Positions 8,751-16,974 of a stretch of 64,000 bases of DNA are shown in pieces. This DNA is from Caldicellulosiruptor bescii DSM 6725 (GTDB taxonomy: Bacteria > Bacillota > Thermoanaerobacteria > Caldicellulosiruptorales > Caldicellulosiruptoraceae), in NCBI RefSeq assembly GCF_000022325.1, contig NC_012034.1:2231501-2295500 (forward strand), read 5' to 3'. A model generated the notes under the pieces. The model did no database searches. It saw only the letters and a list, made by a program, of their open reading frames with translations, and was not told where the DNA came from. A program made the translations under genes and the position numbers. Every line of letters starts with the position of its first letter. Within the stretch, counting starts at the first letter, position 1.

Positions 8751-9302
8751 AAATCCTCGCTGCAAAAGATGTTACTATCGCTATTAAGTCCTCTGCCAGT
8801 TCTCTGTTTATATCTTCTTCATTTTCTCTGCCATTTAACACTACCAGTTCTACCCCAAAGCTCTCCATGAAAAACTTAAGATATTTAAATCCAAACCTTG
8901 CAAGTCTGTCTGGATACTCTATTACAACTTTTGTAACTTCTCCTCTTTTGATTCTGTTCAAAAGTTTTAATAGTCCTCTCCTGTTTTCATCTACTTTGCT
9001 GGCTATTTCAGATATAACTTCATACTGCCAACCTTGAGAGACTTGGCATATTCTTCAAGTCTTCTAATTTGGTTTTTAAGGTACTCTTCTTGCTTTTTAG
9101 TGGAGACTCTTGCATACAAAACAACGGTTGGTTTTGGTTTTTCCTTTATCATGCCAAGTAGTTTTTCTATGTCTTCTTTTTTATACCTTCTCCTTCCCTT
9201 CGGTGTCCTGAGAGGTGTTATTAACCCTTCCTTCTCCCAGTTTATTAGTGTTCTTCGGCAGATAGAATATATCTTTTTAACTTTTTGCACACTTAGCAAC
9301 AT
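8692..9302 (-). pseudogene. tnpA: IS607 serine recombinase TnpA, frameshifted
   Basis: The first ~90 residues (MerR-like helix-turn-helix SICRRTLINWEKEGLITPLR, then the resolvase start VVLYARVSTKKQEEYLKNQI) read in one frame and stop at 9003. The remainder (GWQYEVISEIASKVDENRRG, then VIEYPDRLARFGFKYL and ELAEDLIAIVTSFAARIYG) continues in another frame to 8692. The break is near 9030-9034, in the codons for SLK-GWQ. One missing G in an AAGG(G)TTGG run would explain it. The catalytic serine (ARVS) is retained, but the two halves are separated, so recombinase is probably not made unless frameshifting occurs. Its ribosome-binding site AGGTGA includes bases of the boundary 9-mer. Confidence 0.88.
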
Positions 9303-9321
9303 TCAATATCACCTGGTCAAA

Positions 9322-9351
9322 ATTATACCTTTTTTGCATTGTTATTTTCAA
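9322..9351 (-). promoter_or_regulatory. Sigma-A promoter, originally of the HD-rnr operon
   Basis: TTGAAA (9346-9351) and TATAAT (9322-9327) are separated by 18 bp. The predicted start site falls at about 9315, inside the 9-mer at the left boundary of the IS607 element. The promoter therefore now transcribes tnpA-tnpB first and can only reach the HD, rnr and dnaX genes by reading through the element. Confidence 0.75.
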
Positions 9352-9407
9352 CTGTTGTGACCTCCTTTTGTATTAAGCATTTTGTAAGATATTGTGAACA
9401 TTTATGG

Positions 9408-9447
9408 TTAAAATAAAAACCCAAGGTTGACATTCAACCTCAGGTTT
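9408..9447 (-). terminator. Intrinsic terminator after secG
   Basis: A hairpin with arms of about 14 bp (two wobble/mismatch positions) centred near 9433 overlaps the secG stop and is followed on the minus strand by TTTTTATTTT. Confidence 0.8.
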
Positions 9448-9683
9448 TACTTTATTACAAAGAACAAAACTATTGATACAATAAAGAACGCTGCTGCAAT
9501 TATCCATGTGTATCTTCCAAGCATAGCATCAAGAGTTCTTCCCTTGTACTTTCCAAAAAATGTTTCAGCTCCACCTGCAATTGAACCAGAAAGTCCTGCA
9601 CTCTTGCCAGACTGCAAAAGCACAACAATTATAAGTGCAATTGCTAAAAGAAGTTCCAACACGGTTAATATTATCTTTGCCAT
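9447..9683 (-). CDS. secG: Preprotein translocase subunit SecG
   Basis: This 78-residue protein has the SecG layout: a first transmembrane helix ([20 protein letters not shown]), the conserved [27 protein letters not shown] loop and a second helix ([18 protein letters not shown]). SecG associates with SecYE in the membrane and stimulates SecA-driven translocation. The start ATG is preceded by TTAGGAGG at a slightly long spacing of ~12 nt. secG upstream of rnr is a common Firmicutes order. Here a terminator and the rnr-operon promoter follow directly. Confidence 0.95.
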   Translation of the reverse strand: MAKIILTVLELLLAIALIIVVLLQSGKSAGLSGSIAGGAETFFGKYKGRTLDAMLGRYTWIIAAAFFIVSIVLFFVIK

Positions 9684-9740
9684 TGTGTTTTAAAACCTCC
9701 TAAAAAATTTGTATTGACTTGTAAGATTTACAGGTTAAAT

Positions 9741-9905
9741 TTATAAATCCACTTCTCTGCACTTTGTCTCAACAAGTTTGATAGCTCCCTCTTTGTCCTC
9801 ACCTAAAAGTAAATCACACATCTCTTTTGCCTTAGCGTTTGTAAGAAAGATATCTTCTACCTTTTTTCCATCTTTGTATTCAATCTTAACATAAAAGACT
9901 TTCAA
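9741..9905 (-). CDS. Small conserved-looking protein, unknown function
   Basis: I do not recognise this ~54-residue protein. It reads LKVFYVKIEYKDGKKVEDIF followed by a helix-forming, charged C-terminal half (NAKAKEMCDLLLGEDKEGAI and on to CREVDL), with a plausible beta-beta-alpha pattern. The start is probably TTG at 9903-9905, because AAGGTGA lies 6 nt upstream; a GTG at 9912-9914 is the alternative. A longer reading up to 10013 would add a hydrophobic segment, but it overlaps the WG-protein stop and has no ribosome-binding site. It lies between the WG-repeat gene and secG. Confidence 0.6.
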   Translation of the reverse strand: MKVFYVKIEYKDGKKVEDIFLTNAKAKEMCDLLLGEDKEGAIKLVETKCREVDL

Positions 9906-9999
9906 TACATTCACCTTCCCTGCAAAAAGCCATAAAAACCATATTAAAATTATATCACAAGCTGAAAAAAATTCAATCAAAATGATTAATTCAGATATT

Positions 10000-12090
10000 T
10001 TATTCTTCATCAAGCAAAAAACCGTACTTATTGTCTGTTGATTTTAAAAGTACATAACCTAAAAACTGTAAATTACCACCTTCTATTGATTCGAAATTTG
10101 GATCAATTAGAATATTTCCTTTCGAATCAATTAGTCCAGTTCTGTTGTTTTTAATTATAACTCTTAAATCCTTATATCCCATAATATAAACGTTTATCAC
10201 TTCATCATATTGAGGTTTTATTTTAAACCTGCCTTTTTTATCAATAAAACCCCATTTGCCATTCAGTTTGACAGCAGCAGTATCACCAACAAAATACAAT
10301 GCATCTTCATATTGCGGTTTAATTGCAAAATTACCTTTCCTGTCTATATAACCACATTTCCCACCAAGTTTTGCAGGAGCTAACCCTTCTTTGAAAATAC
10401 CCAATTGATTAAACTTAGGTTTGATTATAACTTTCCCACCTTTTTCAATGTACCCCCATTTACCTTTTAGCTTTATTCTTGCCAAACCATCCGCTGTAAA
10501 ATTAGATATTTCTTCAAACTGAGGTTTTATAATGAGCTTTCCGCTTTTATCAATGAAGCCCCACTTACCTTTTTGATTAACTCCTGCAAACCCACAGTCA
10601 TCAAATGGTGTAACACCATCAAACTGTGGTTTGGTTATAATTTTACCATTTTCATTTATAAATCCAATTTTGTTGTTTTCTATAATCTTTGCTACACCAG
10701 AATAAAAATATTCGTCTACACTGTCAAACTGAGGTTGAGTAATAAGTTTCCCATATTTATTTATATAAGTCCACTTACCATCTTTTTTTACAGCAGTTAA
10801 TATAGTAGCATTTTTAGAGGTTGAACAAAATTTAATGACATCAAATTGAGGAGGAACAACAATTTTGTTGTAAATAATTCCTCTTTTTCCTTTCGAGCCT
10901 GTCATCAAAGCATCTTTTTTAGTCGGACCCAAAAAGGGGTCACCGACATAATCATATTGAGGCTCAGCAATAATTTCACCATTCAAATTTGCAACCCCAA
11001 CCTTTTTTCCTTTTTTAATTAATATAAAGTTTTTATCTATCAACCGTTCAAACTCATCATACTTAAAATCAACCTTCACCTTACCGTCGAAAGTTATAAA
11101 TCCCCATTTTCCGTTTTTCTTTGCGATCAATATATTCTTTGAAACAACTGAGATATCTTCATAAGCAGGTTCAAACATAACATGTCCAGTCATAGAAACA
11201 GCACCAATGTGATTATTTTTAGATACTGCTATTATTCGTATATTATCAGATCCTCCAACAATAGAATAGTATTTATCATACTCTGGATTAATGAGAATTT
11301 TTCCACTTATATCTGCAAACCCGATTTTTCCTTCTTTTTTTATTGCAACCAAGTTCTCATTTAGTAGTTCTACTTCTTCAAACTGTGGCTGAACAACTGT
11401 AGTCCCAGCAGCTGAAACATAACCATATTTTTCATCTTTTGAAATTATAATTATTTTGTCATATGGAGGTAAATTTGGTATAACACATTCATCATACATA
11501 GGTTCAGCAATAAACCTTCCAGTTTTATCAATTATGCCCCATTTCCCGTTTTGTTTTACAGGAGCCATGTTTCCAATAAAATATTTAGCGTCTTCAAACT
11601 TGGGCTCAATTTCAATCTTACCATTTTCATTTACAAAACCAAACTTATTGCCAACTTTTATTTTTAAAAGACCGTTGTATATATCATAGACATCATCAAA
11701 TACAGGTTCAACTAATACCTTCACTGTATTATCAATAAATCCCCATTTTTCGTTTTTCTTTACCTTAAACCCGGTGCTTAGCTGTTCTATTTCATCGAAT
11801 TGAGGTTTCACAAGTACTCTTGCTTTTTTTAAAAAAATACCCCATTTACCATCTTTTTTAACCAAAACCCTTATTTCATAGTCTCTTGACCAATCACCAT
11901 GTACCCAATCTAAATATTTAACTTCGGTAAATTGAGGGTGAATATAAACAAATTTCTTAACTGGAAATCTTTCAATTTCAATGTTTGCAAAAGCAACTTT
12001 AAATTCAGTTAACAACAAAATTACAATTGCTATAATTAAAATCAATCTTGATTTGTACAAAATATTATCTTGAATTCTTTTTAAAAACAT
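10000..12090 (-). CDS. Secreted WG-repeat protein
   Basis: This 696-residue protein consists of an N-terminal hydrophobic segment (LILIIAIVILLLTEFKVAFA, a probable signal peptide or anchor) followed by about 18 tandem WG repeats, each ~35 residues, with the pattern KxGKWGFIDKxGKxIIKPQFD. WG (KWG) repeats are predicted to form beta-propeller or solenoid structures and are common in bacterial surface or extracellular proteins of unknown binding partner. The ATG at 12088-12090 has GGAGAGGAG upstream. Immediately upstream lies a decayed IS200/IS605 tnpB, so the promoter is unclear. No cell-wall sorting signal or SLH domain is visible. Confidence 0.85.
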   Translation of the reverse strand: MFLKRIQDNILYKSRLILIIAIVILLLTEFKVAFANIEIERFPVKKFVYIHPQFTEVKYLDWVHGDWSRDYEIRVLVKKDGKWGIFLKKARVLVKPQFDEIEQLSTGFKVKKNEKWGFIDNTVKVLVEPVFDDVYDIYNGLLKIKVGNKFGFVNENGKIEIEPKFEDAKYFIGNMAPVKQNGKWGIIDKTGRFIAEPMYDECVIPNLPPYDKIIIISKDEKYGYVSAAGTTVVQPQFEEVELLNENLVAIKKEGKIGFADISGKILINPEYDKYYSIVGGSDNIRIIAVSKNNHIGAVSMTGHVMFEPAYEDISVVSKNILIAKKNGKWGFITFDGKVKVDFKYDEFERLIDKNFILIKKGKKVGVANLNGEIIAEPQYDYVGDPFLGPTKKDALMTGSKGKRGIIYNKIVVPPQFDVIKFCSTSKNATILTAVKKDGKWTYINKYGKLITQPQFDSVDEYFYSGVAKIIENNKIGFINENGKIITKPQFDGVTPFDDCGFAGVNQKGKWGFIDKSGKLIIKPQFEEISNFTADGLARIKLKGKWGYIEKGGKVIIKPKFNQLGIFKEGLAPAKLGGKCGYIDRKGNFAIKPQYEDALYFVGDTAAVKLNGKWGFIDKKGRFKIKPQYDEVINVYIMGYKDLRVIIKNNRTGLIDSKGNILIDPNFESIEGGNLQFLGYVLLKSTDNKYGFLLDEE

Positions 12091-12124
12091 GCAAAACTAC
12101 ACTCCTCTCCATTTATTTTTTATG

Positions 12125-12640
12125 TGTGCTGTGAACTACCATTCACCTAAAGAGGTGAAGGCATCCTACTTCATCTACCAGACTTGCTATTGATGAGAAA
12201 ATCCTCAGTAATAGAACTCCACTCTCTATAAGCGTAAATTCGGGCAGTTCATCCTACTTATTGCTTATACGAAAAATTCCATAGCTTCATAGATTCTTTG
12301 CTACATTTTCATTCTTATCATGGACAAGTTCCACATTTCGGACATTTCCATATTCTATCTTTCAACTTTAGTTCTTTGCTGATGTTTCCGTTTTTATTAC
12401 TACATATCTTAGAAAATGGAAATGACCTTTCTGCCTATACTCATGCTCCTTTGAAAGTCATTCTCTTACTTCCCCAGTTTTTGGGATCTTCTTTCTTCCT
12501 TGACAATTGCCTCTGCACTCTTTTAAGTCTCTCTTCTGCTTTGATAAAATATTTCAGATATTCAATCTTCAAAGTTTCTGTCTCACTTGTAATTGTTACA
12601 AAACTCTCCAAATTTAAATCTATCCACAACCAGAGAGATT
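12125..12640 (-). pseudogene. Decayed IS200/IS605-family tnpB remnant
   Basis: Minus-strand fragments in several frames match the TnpB order: WIDLNLESFVTITSETETL (RuvC-I region), FIKAEERLKRVQRQLSRKK, then RSFPFSKICSNKNGN and DRIWKCPKCGT (zinc-finger region), then after a frameshift VHDKNENVAKNL and a tail DELPEFTLIESG. The N-terminal ~170 residues and the segment between the helix and the zinc finger are missing, and stop codons interrupt the rest. It is therefore a dead remnant, from a different TnpB lineage than the zinc-finger-less IS607 copy at 7188. It ends about 30 bp before the WG-repeat gene. Confidence 0.75.
12142..12159. repeat. Right-end hairpin of the IS200/IS605 remnant
   Basis: A 7-bp inverted repeat, TTCACCT and AGGTGAA with a 4-nt loop, lies at the distal end of the tnpB remnant, where IS200/IS605 elements carry a subterminal hairpin recognised by the Y1 transposase TnpA. 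No TnpA gene is nearby. Confidence 0.55.
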
Positions 12641-12965
12641 AGTCAATAATTTTATTTTCCAATTTATAATGTTAATTGTAGATCTGAGTTATACTGTTAA
12701 TACATTTTCTAATGCTGAAAAACTCAATTTTTCCATTTTGGGCGGCGTAAGTTCTCTTCTTGTTAAGTAAATATTAATTTCTAAGACTTTGGCAGCTTTA
12801 AAAGTATCCATCTGAACTTACTTCTTGCCTTTTCAATCATGCTATTTTTGCTCACAAGGCGGCGCTTGTTAAAAAGAACATGCTTTCTTAACTTGTAAAG
12901 GCATTTCATATGAACAGAATAAAACTCTGCTTTTTCTGATATTTCAGAAATAAAATTAAGGGTAA
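12640..12965. other. Intergenic stretch without a supported gene
   Basis: This AT-rich ~325 bp lies between two pseudogene remnants. A 74-codon minus-strand reading frame (12781-13005) is present, but it has no ribosome-binding site, no recognisable motif and a biased composition rich in K, R and L, so I do not call it. The stretch is probably decayed sequence. Confidence 0.5.
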
Positions 12966-13171
12966 GTAGGATTTGCAAAAAAGTTTGTCTTCTTAAAATT
13001 TCCAAAGGATTTTGGAGAGCAGTTGGTAACAGATCGGTTTCAACAGCAAAGCTTATAGATTATGAAAACCTTGATATTAAAATTCTTGACAACCTTTATT
13101 CATATGATTTTTATTTGGCAATCTACGATGCAGAAAAAGGAATACTTTATATGTTCAATATTAACACATAA
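12966..13171 (+). pseudogene. C-terminal remnant of a plus-strand gene
   Basis: The plus strand reads VGFAKKFVFLKFPKDFGEQL to about 13034. After a one-base frame change it continues TAKLIDYENLDIKILDNLYS and YDFYLAIYDAEKGILYMFNI, ending at a TAA at 13169-13171 directly on the terminator hairpin. The amino-acid composition looks like real protein, but an in-frame stop lies just upstream and no start is available. I do not recognise the family. Confidence 0.45.
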
Positions 13172-13240
13172 AAAAGCTCCCTTTCTTGGCATTAGCTTTT
13201 ATTTATATCTTACATACAGCCAAGTACAGGGAGCTTTTTG
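13171..13240. terminator. Bidirectional intrinsic terminator downstream of dapF
   Basis: A long hairpin: AAAAAGCTCCCT (from 13171) pairs with AGGGAGCTTTTT (to 13239), and CTTGGC pairs with GCCAAG inside. It has A/T runs on both sides, so it can terminate both dapF (minus) and the plus-strand remnant. Confidence 0.85.
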
Positions 13241-13265
13241 TCTTGTAATTTCCAAAAAATTATCT

Positions 13266-14102
13266 TTAATCCAAATATTCCCCAACAAAAACCTCCTCGG
13301 CAGGTCCTGTCATAAAAACTATACCGTCATCTTGCCACTCTATTTCAAGAATTCCAAAATAAAGGTGGACACTTGCTTTTCTTTCCGCATAGCCATTTAA
13401 GTTTGCTGCTATCACAGAAGCACAAGAACCAGTACCGCATGCAAATGTAGCCCCTGCACCTCTTTCCCAAGTTCTCACTTTTATATTATTCTTGTCAATC
13501 ACCTGAACAAAATTGACATTTGTTTTTCTTGGAAATACCTCATGCTTTTCTATTTTAGGACCTAAAGTATAAATGTCTACCTTTTCTAAATCGTCAACAA
13601 ACAAAATAGTGTGAGGAACACCCATCAAAAGAGATGTAATTCTGTATTCATTGCCATCAACTACAATAGATGTATTTATGGCATCACTTTTTGGGTCGCC
13701 TTGCATTGGTATATCTTCTCTTTTAAAGCTGGGCTTTCCCATATTCACTTTAACTTTATCAACAAGTCCATATTCGTTTACAAAAAGCTCAGGTTCAATT
13801 ATTCCTGCCAATGTTTCAACTTTGAATTTAGTAGATTTTACAATTCCCCTTTCAAATACATACTTTGCAAAACACCTGATTCCATTTCCACACATCTCAG
13901 CTTCAGACCCGTCTGAGTTTATAATTCTCATCCTGATATCAGCAAGCTTCGAATCTAAAACAAGCAATATCCCATCTGCTCCAACACCAATATGGCGATG
14001 ACACATCTTTTTTGCAAGCAAGTTATAATCTATATCTTCTTTACCCCTTGCATCTATCACAATAAAGTCATTGCCAAGCCCGTGCATCTTAGAAAAAAGC
14101 AT
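13266..14102 (-). CDS. dapF: Diaminopimelate epimerase
   Basis: DapF interconverts LL- and meso-diaminopimelate, the last epimerisation before lysine and peptidoglycan precursors. The 278-residue length is typical. The two catalytic cysteines are visible in SEAMCGNGIRCFAKYV-like (SDGSEAEMCGNGIRCFAKYV) and FACGTGSCASVIAA, and the N-terminal MHGLGNDFIVID motif is intact. The ATG at 14100-14102 follows AAGGAGGTACAAAA-type spacing. It is the last gene of a run with the UPF0210 gene 24 bp upstream; whether they form one operon is not certain. Confidence 0.97.
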   Translation of the reverse strand: MLFSKMHGLGNDFIVIDARGKEDIDYNLLAKKMCHRHIGVGADGILLVLDSKLADIRMRIINSDGSEAEMCGNGIRCFAKYVFERGIVKSTKFKVETLAGIIEPELFVNEYGLVDKVKVNMGKPSFKREDIPMQGDPKSDAINTSIVVDGNEYRITSLLMGVPHTILFVDDLEKVDIYTLGPKIEKHEVFPRKTNVNFVQVIDKNNIKVRTWERGAGATFACGTGSCASVIAANLNGYAERKASVHLYFGILEIEWQDDGIVFMTGPAEEVFVGEYLD

Positions 14103-14126
14103 TTTTGTACCTCCTTTTCAAAATTT

Positions 14127-15485
14127 TTAGTTTCTAAGCGAAATTATAGGTGGTGGAACTCTTCCTCCACGTTCAATCAACCTTTTTGGTGAGCTTCTAT
14201 TTATTTTCATCACCTTTGAACCTCCCAAAAGCCCACCAAAGTTAACCTCGTCGCCTTCCTTTTTGCCGTATGCAGGAATCACACGCACAGCTGTTGTTTT
14301 GTTGTTGTAAACACCAATTGCAATCTCATCTGCAATCATAGCAGAGATAACTTCAGCTTCTACATCGCCCGGCACAACTATCATGTCAAGCCCGACAGAA
14401 CATACACTTGTCATAGCTTCTAGTTTTTCCAATGAAAGTGTTCCACTTTCAACCCCTTTTACCATTCCAGAGTCTTCTGATACAGGTATAAACGCGCCAG
14501 AAAGTCCACCTGTGAAACTTGCCGCCATAGCACCACCCTTTTTTACAGCATCATTCAAAAGCGCTAAAGCAAATGTAGTGCCATACCCGCCTACCTTCTC
14601 AACTCCTATCTCTTCAAGTATCTCTGCAATGCTATCACCAACTTTTGGTGTTGGCGCTAAAGACAGGTCTACAATCCCGGCTGGAATTTGAAGCTTTTTG
14701 CTTGCATACTGCAAAACAAGTTGACCAGCCCTTGTTATTTTAAATGCCATCTTTTTTATTGTCTCATAAATCTCATCAATTGAAGCATCTTTCTTCTCTT
14801 CCAATGCTCTTTTCACAACACCAGGACCTGAGATTCCCACATTTATACAGCAATCTCCCTCGCCTGTCCCATGAAACGCACCTGCCATAAATGGATTATC
14901 ATCTGGTGCGTTTGCAAACACAACAAACCTTGCGCAGCCGAAACTGTCTTTGTCCTTTGTTTTTTGTGCAATATCTTTTATTATAAACCCAAGATGGGCA
15001 ATCACATCAAGGTTAATACCCGACCTTGTTGTGCCAACGTCAACCGAAGAACATAGTCTATCTGTTGAGGCCAATGCATCTGGGATAGAAGATATGAATT
15101 TTTTAGTATTTTCATCATAGTTTTTGTGAACAGCCGCAGAGTAACCACCTATCAGATCAACCTCAAGCTCTTTGGCAATCTCATCAATGGCAAGCGCAAC
15201 TTCTATGAGATCTTCATATGAATAAGAAAAGGTCAAAAGAGAAATAGGTGTAAGAGCTACCCTTTTGTTGACAATCGGAAGCCCAAACATATCTTCTATC
15301 TCATTTGCTACATTTTTAAGATTCCCCGCATATTTTATAATCTTTTTTCTCATGTTATCAATAAACCTCTGTGGAATGTCAGAGCTACAATCAAAAAGGC
15401 TTATCCCTACTGTGATTGTTCGAATATCCAAATTGCTTTGCTTTACCATATTGATAGTTTCAATTATCTCCTGTGATGTGAACAT
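14127..15485 (-). CDS. UPF0210/PFL family protein (DUF711)
   Basis: This 452-residue protein belongs to the UPF0210 (DUF711) family, structurally related to pyruvate formate-lyase-like folds but without a proven reaction. Conserved stretches seen here include [55 protein letters not shown] and the C-terminal [20 protein letters not shown]. The N-terminus [20 protein letters not shown] is intact. In Firmicutes this gene is nearly always next to a small ACT-domain gene, as here (31 bp apart), which suggests one functional unit. Confidence 0.9.
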
Positions 15486-15516
15486 TCTGCTTTCATCTCC
15501 TCAAAAAGAAAAATTA

Positions 15517-15786
15517 TTATATTCTGTTTATGCTATTGAAAAGGTCTTCGTGCTGCATATTTACATCAACGCCTATTTCCTCTCCTTTTTTTATGAGAAG
15601 ATCTTTCAGTTCAGAAAACTTCAATTTGCAATCTTTAAGGTCAACAAGCATTATCATCGTAAAAAATCCTTGCATGATCGTCTGGCTTATATCAAGTATA
15701 TTTACATTGTTCTGGGCAAGTAAGCTCGAGATTGCCGCAATTATACCAACCTTATCTTTACCAACAACCGTTATTATTGCTCTCAT
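15517..15786 (-). CDS. ACT-domain protein (UPF0237 family)
   Basis: This ~89-residue protein is a single ACT domain (MRAIITVVGKDKVGIIAAIS, then NNVNILDISQTIMQGFFTMI). ACT domains bind small ligands, often amino acids, and regulate partner proteins. The start MRAII fits the family; an ATG one codon earlier (15789) is equally possible, and both are preceded by GGGGGAAAG. It is paired with the UPF0210 gene, a widespread arrangement whose function is not established. Confidence 0.9.
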   Translation of the reverse strand: MRAIITVVGKDKVGIIAAISSLLAQNNVNILDISQTIMQGFFTMIMLVDLKDCKLKFSELKDLLIKKGEEIGVDVNMQHEDLFNSINRI

Positions 15787-15829
15787 CATTCTTTCCCCCA
15801 AAAGTTTTTATAATAAAGTTTTTTGGACT

Positions 15830-16753
15830 TCAAAGCCTTTCTAAAACCCAACTGTACTCAGGAATTGCGGGAATAGCACCTTTTTTGGTCGCACACAGAG
15901 CCCCTGCTATGTTTGCCTTTCTTACAATTTTAACAATTTCATCTTCTGATAAATTTTCAATTGGCAAAGATTTTGAAATTTCATACAAAACCATACCAAC
16001 AAAACAGTCTCCACAACCAGTTGTGTCAACCACATCAACTTTTATTGTATCAACAAAATATGACTTTCCCTTAAAGAAAACCATGCTACCCTTTTCGCCA
16101 AATGTTACAAGAAAAATCTTTACCTTGTCTTTTATTCTATTATAAAAGTTATTTACATCCTTTTCATATAGCAAAACCTCTTCCTCAGACATCTTCAGAA
16201 TATCAACAAACCCATTTTCAACAGGCTCAATCATGGTATCCAAAGCCTTTTTTTGGCTTTCCCACAGGCTACTTCGGTAATTTGGGTCATATGAGATTGT
16301 GCTGCCACTTTGTCTTGCAATCTTTAAAAGCTCAAAGGTGGTTCTTTTGTTTTGTTCATATGTCATTGAAAGCGAGCCAAAGTGAAATATATCAGCTGAT
16401 TTTATAACATTAACATCAATATCCTCTACCTTTAAGTAAACATCTGCACCATGTTTTCTTGAGAAGGAAAAAGATCTCTCACCACGGCTGTCAAGCTTTA
16501 CAAACGCAAGAGTTGTAAAATACTCATCTGTCATTTTAATATTTGAAATATCAACACCACAGGTAGAAAGGCTATCTATAATCATTTTTCCAAACATATC
16601 ATTTCCAACCTGTGAGATTAAATGGGATTTCCCTCCAAACTTTGCAACTGCTGCTGCCACATTTGCAGGAGCACCGCCCGGGTTTGCTTCAAACAGGTTA
16701 TCTTTTACATTCAAAAAATCTATTAAAACCTCTCCGTAGCAGACAACTTTCAA
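15830..16753 (-). CDS. PfkB-family carbohydrate kinase, probably fructokinase
   Basis: This 307-residue ribokinase/PfkB-family enzyme phosphorylates a sugar, most likely fructose, using ATP. It has the N-terminal PfkB signature GGAPANVAAAVAKFGGKSHL and the C-terminal signature VDTTGCGDCFVGMVLYEIS with the catalytic Asp of GCGD. Overall it resembles ScrK-type fructokinases (CYGEVLIDFL start). The start is TTG at 16751-16753 with AAAGGGG 9 nt upstream. A promoter with a 16-bp palindrome overlapping its -35 lies upstream, suggesting repression by a sugar-responsive regulator. Substrate specificity cannot be proven from sequence. Confidence 0.88.
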   Translation of the reverse strand: MKVVCYGEVLIDFLNVKDNLFEANPGGAPANVAAAVAKFGGKSHLISQVGNDMFGKMIIDSLSTCGVDISNIKMTDEYFTTLAFVKLDSRGERSFSFSRKHGADVYLKVEDIDVNVIKSADIFHFGSLSMTYEQNKRTTFELLKIARQSGSTISYDPNYRSSLWESQKKALDTMIEPVENGFVDILKMSEEEVLLYEKDVNNFYNRIKDKVKIFLVTFGEKGSMVFFKGKSYFVDTIKVDVVDTTGCGDCFVGMVLYEISKSLPIENLSEDEIVKIVRKANIAGALCATKKGAIPAIPEYSWVLERL

Positions 16754-16788
16754 AAACCAATAGCCCCCTTTTCTTTGAGTATAACATT

Positions 16789-16818
16789 ATTATAGAACAT
16801 TTAATATTCACAAGTGAA
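16789..16818 (-). promoter_or_regulatory. Promoter of the PfkB kinase gene
   Basis: TATAAT (16789-16794) with TTCACT (16813-16818) 18 bp away, about 35 bp upstream of the TTG start. The -35 lies inside the palindrome 16805-16820. Confidence 0.55.
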
Positions 16819-16820
16819 TA
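16805..16820. promoter_or_regulatory. Palindromic operator candidate upstream of the PfkB kinase
   Basis: TATTCAC-AA-GTGAATA is a perfect 7+7 bp dyad overlapping the -35 of the kinase promoter. The size and position fit a dimeric helix-turn-helix repressor; the regulator is not identified. Confidence 0.5.
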
Positions 16821-16929
16821 AGATATAGAGGGATAAATAAACCTTGTGAGAAACCTTTTAATATACTCTTAAGCATACTTTTTAAAAGTTCTTTACAGAA
16901 GAAGTGTCAAAATTTTTTATAGCATATTA

Positions 16930-16960
16930 AAAAATAAGGGGCTCTTCTGCCCCTCTCAAA
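16930..16960 (-). terminator. Intrinsic terminator after the immunity-like gene
   Basis: An AGGGGC/GCCCCT hairpin with a short purine loop is followed on the minus strand by TTATTTTTT. It ends the 1831-residue protein / small gene transcript. Confidence 0.8.
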
Positions 16961-16974
16961 AGTCCTCAATATCA

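Larger units (their letters stand above)
7124..9320 (-). mobile_element. IS607-type insertion element (tnpA pseudogene + tnpB)
   Basis: The element contains a serine-recombinase tnpA (frameshifted) overlapping an intact tnpB, the standard IS607 arrangement. The 9-mer CCTGGTCAA occurs at both boundaries (7124-7132 and 9312-9320). This fits the GG-containing crossover core of IS607 recombination, which leaves one copy on excision. Removing one copy and everything between would join the promoter at 9322-9351 directly to the HD gene with a normal leader. The element is more GC-rich than its surroundings at its tnpB-distal end. The exact cut within the 9-mer cannot be decided from sequence. Confidence 0.82.

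Noticed and set aside
9906-10013. Hydrophobic N-terminal extension of the small gene before secG
   Set aside because: It overlaps the WG-gene stop and lacks a ribosome-binding site, while AAGGTGA precedes the TTG at 9905.
12298-12642. 114-codon plus-strand reading frame
   Set aside because: It is the antisense of the decayed tnpB, whose minus-strand fragments show real motifs; no ribosome-binding site.
12781-13005. 74-codon minus-strand reading frame
   Set aside because: No recognisable motif, no ribosome-binding site, and it overlaps the plus-strand remnant, which has better protein character.
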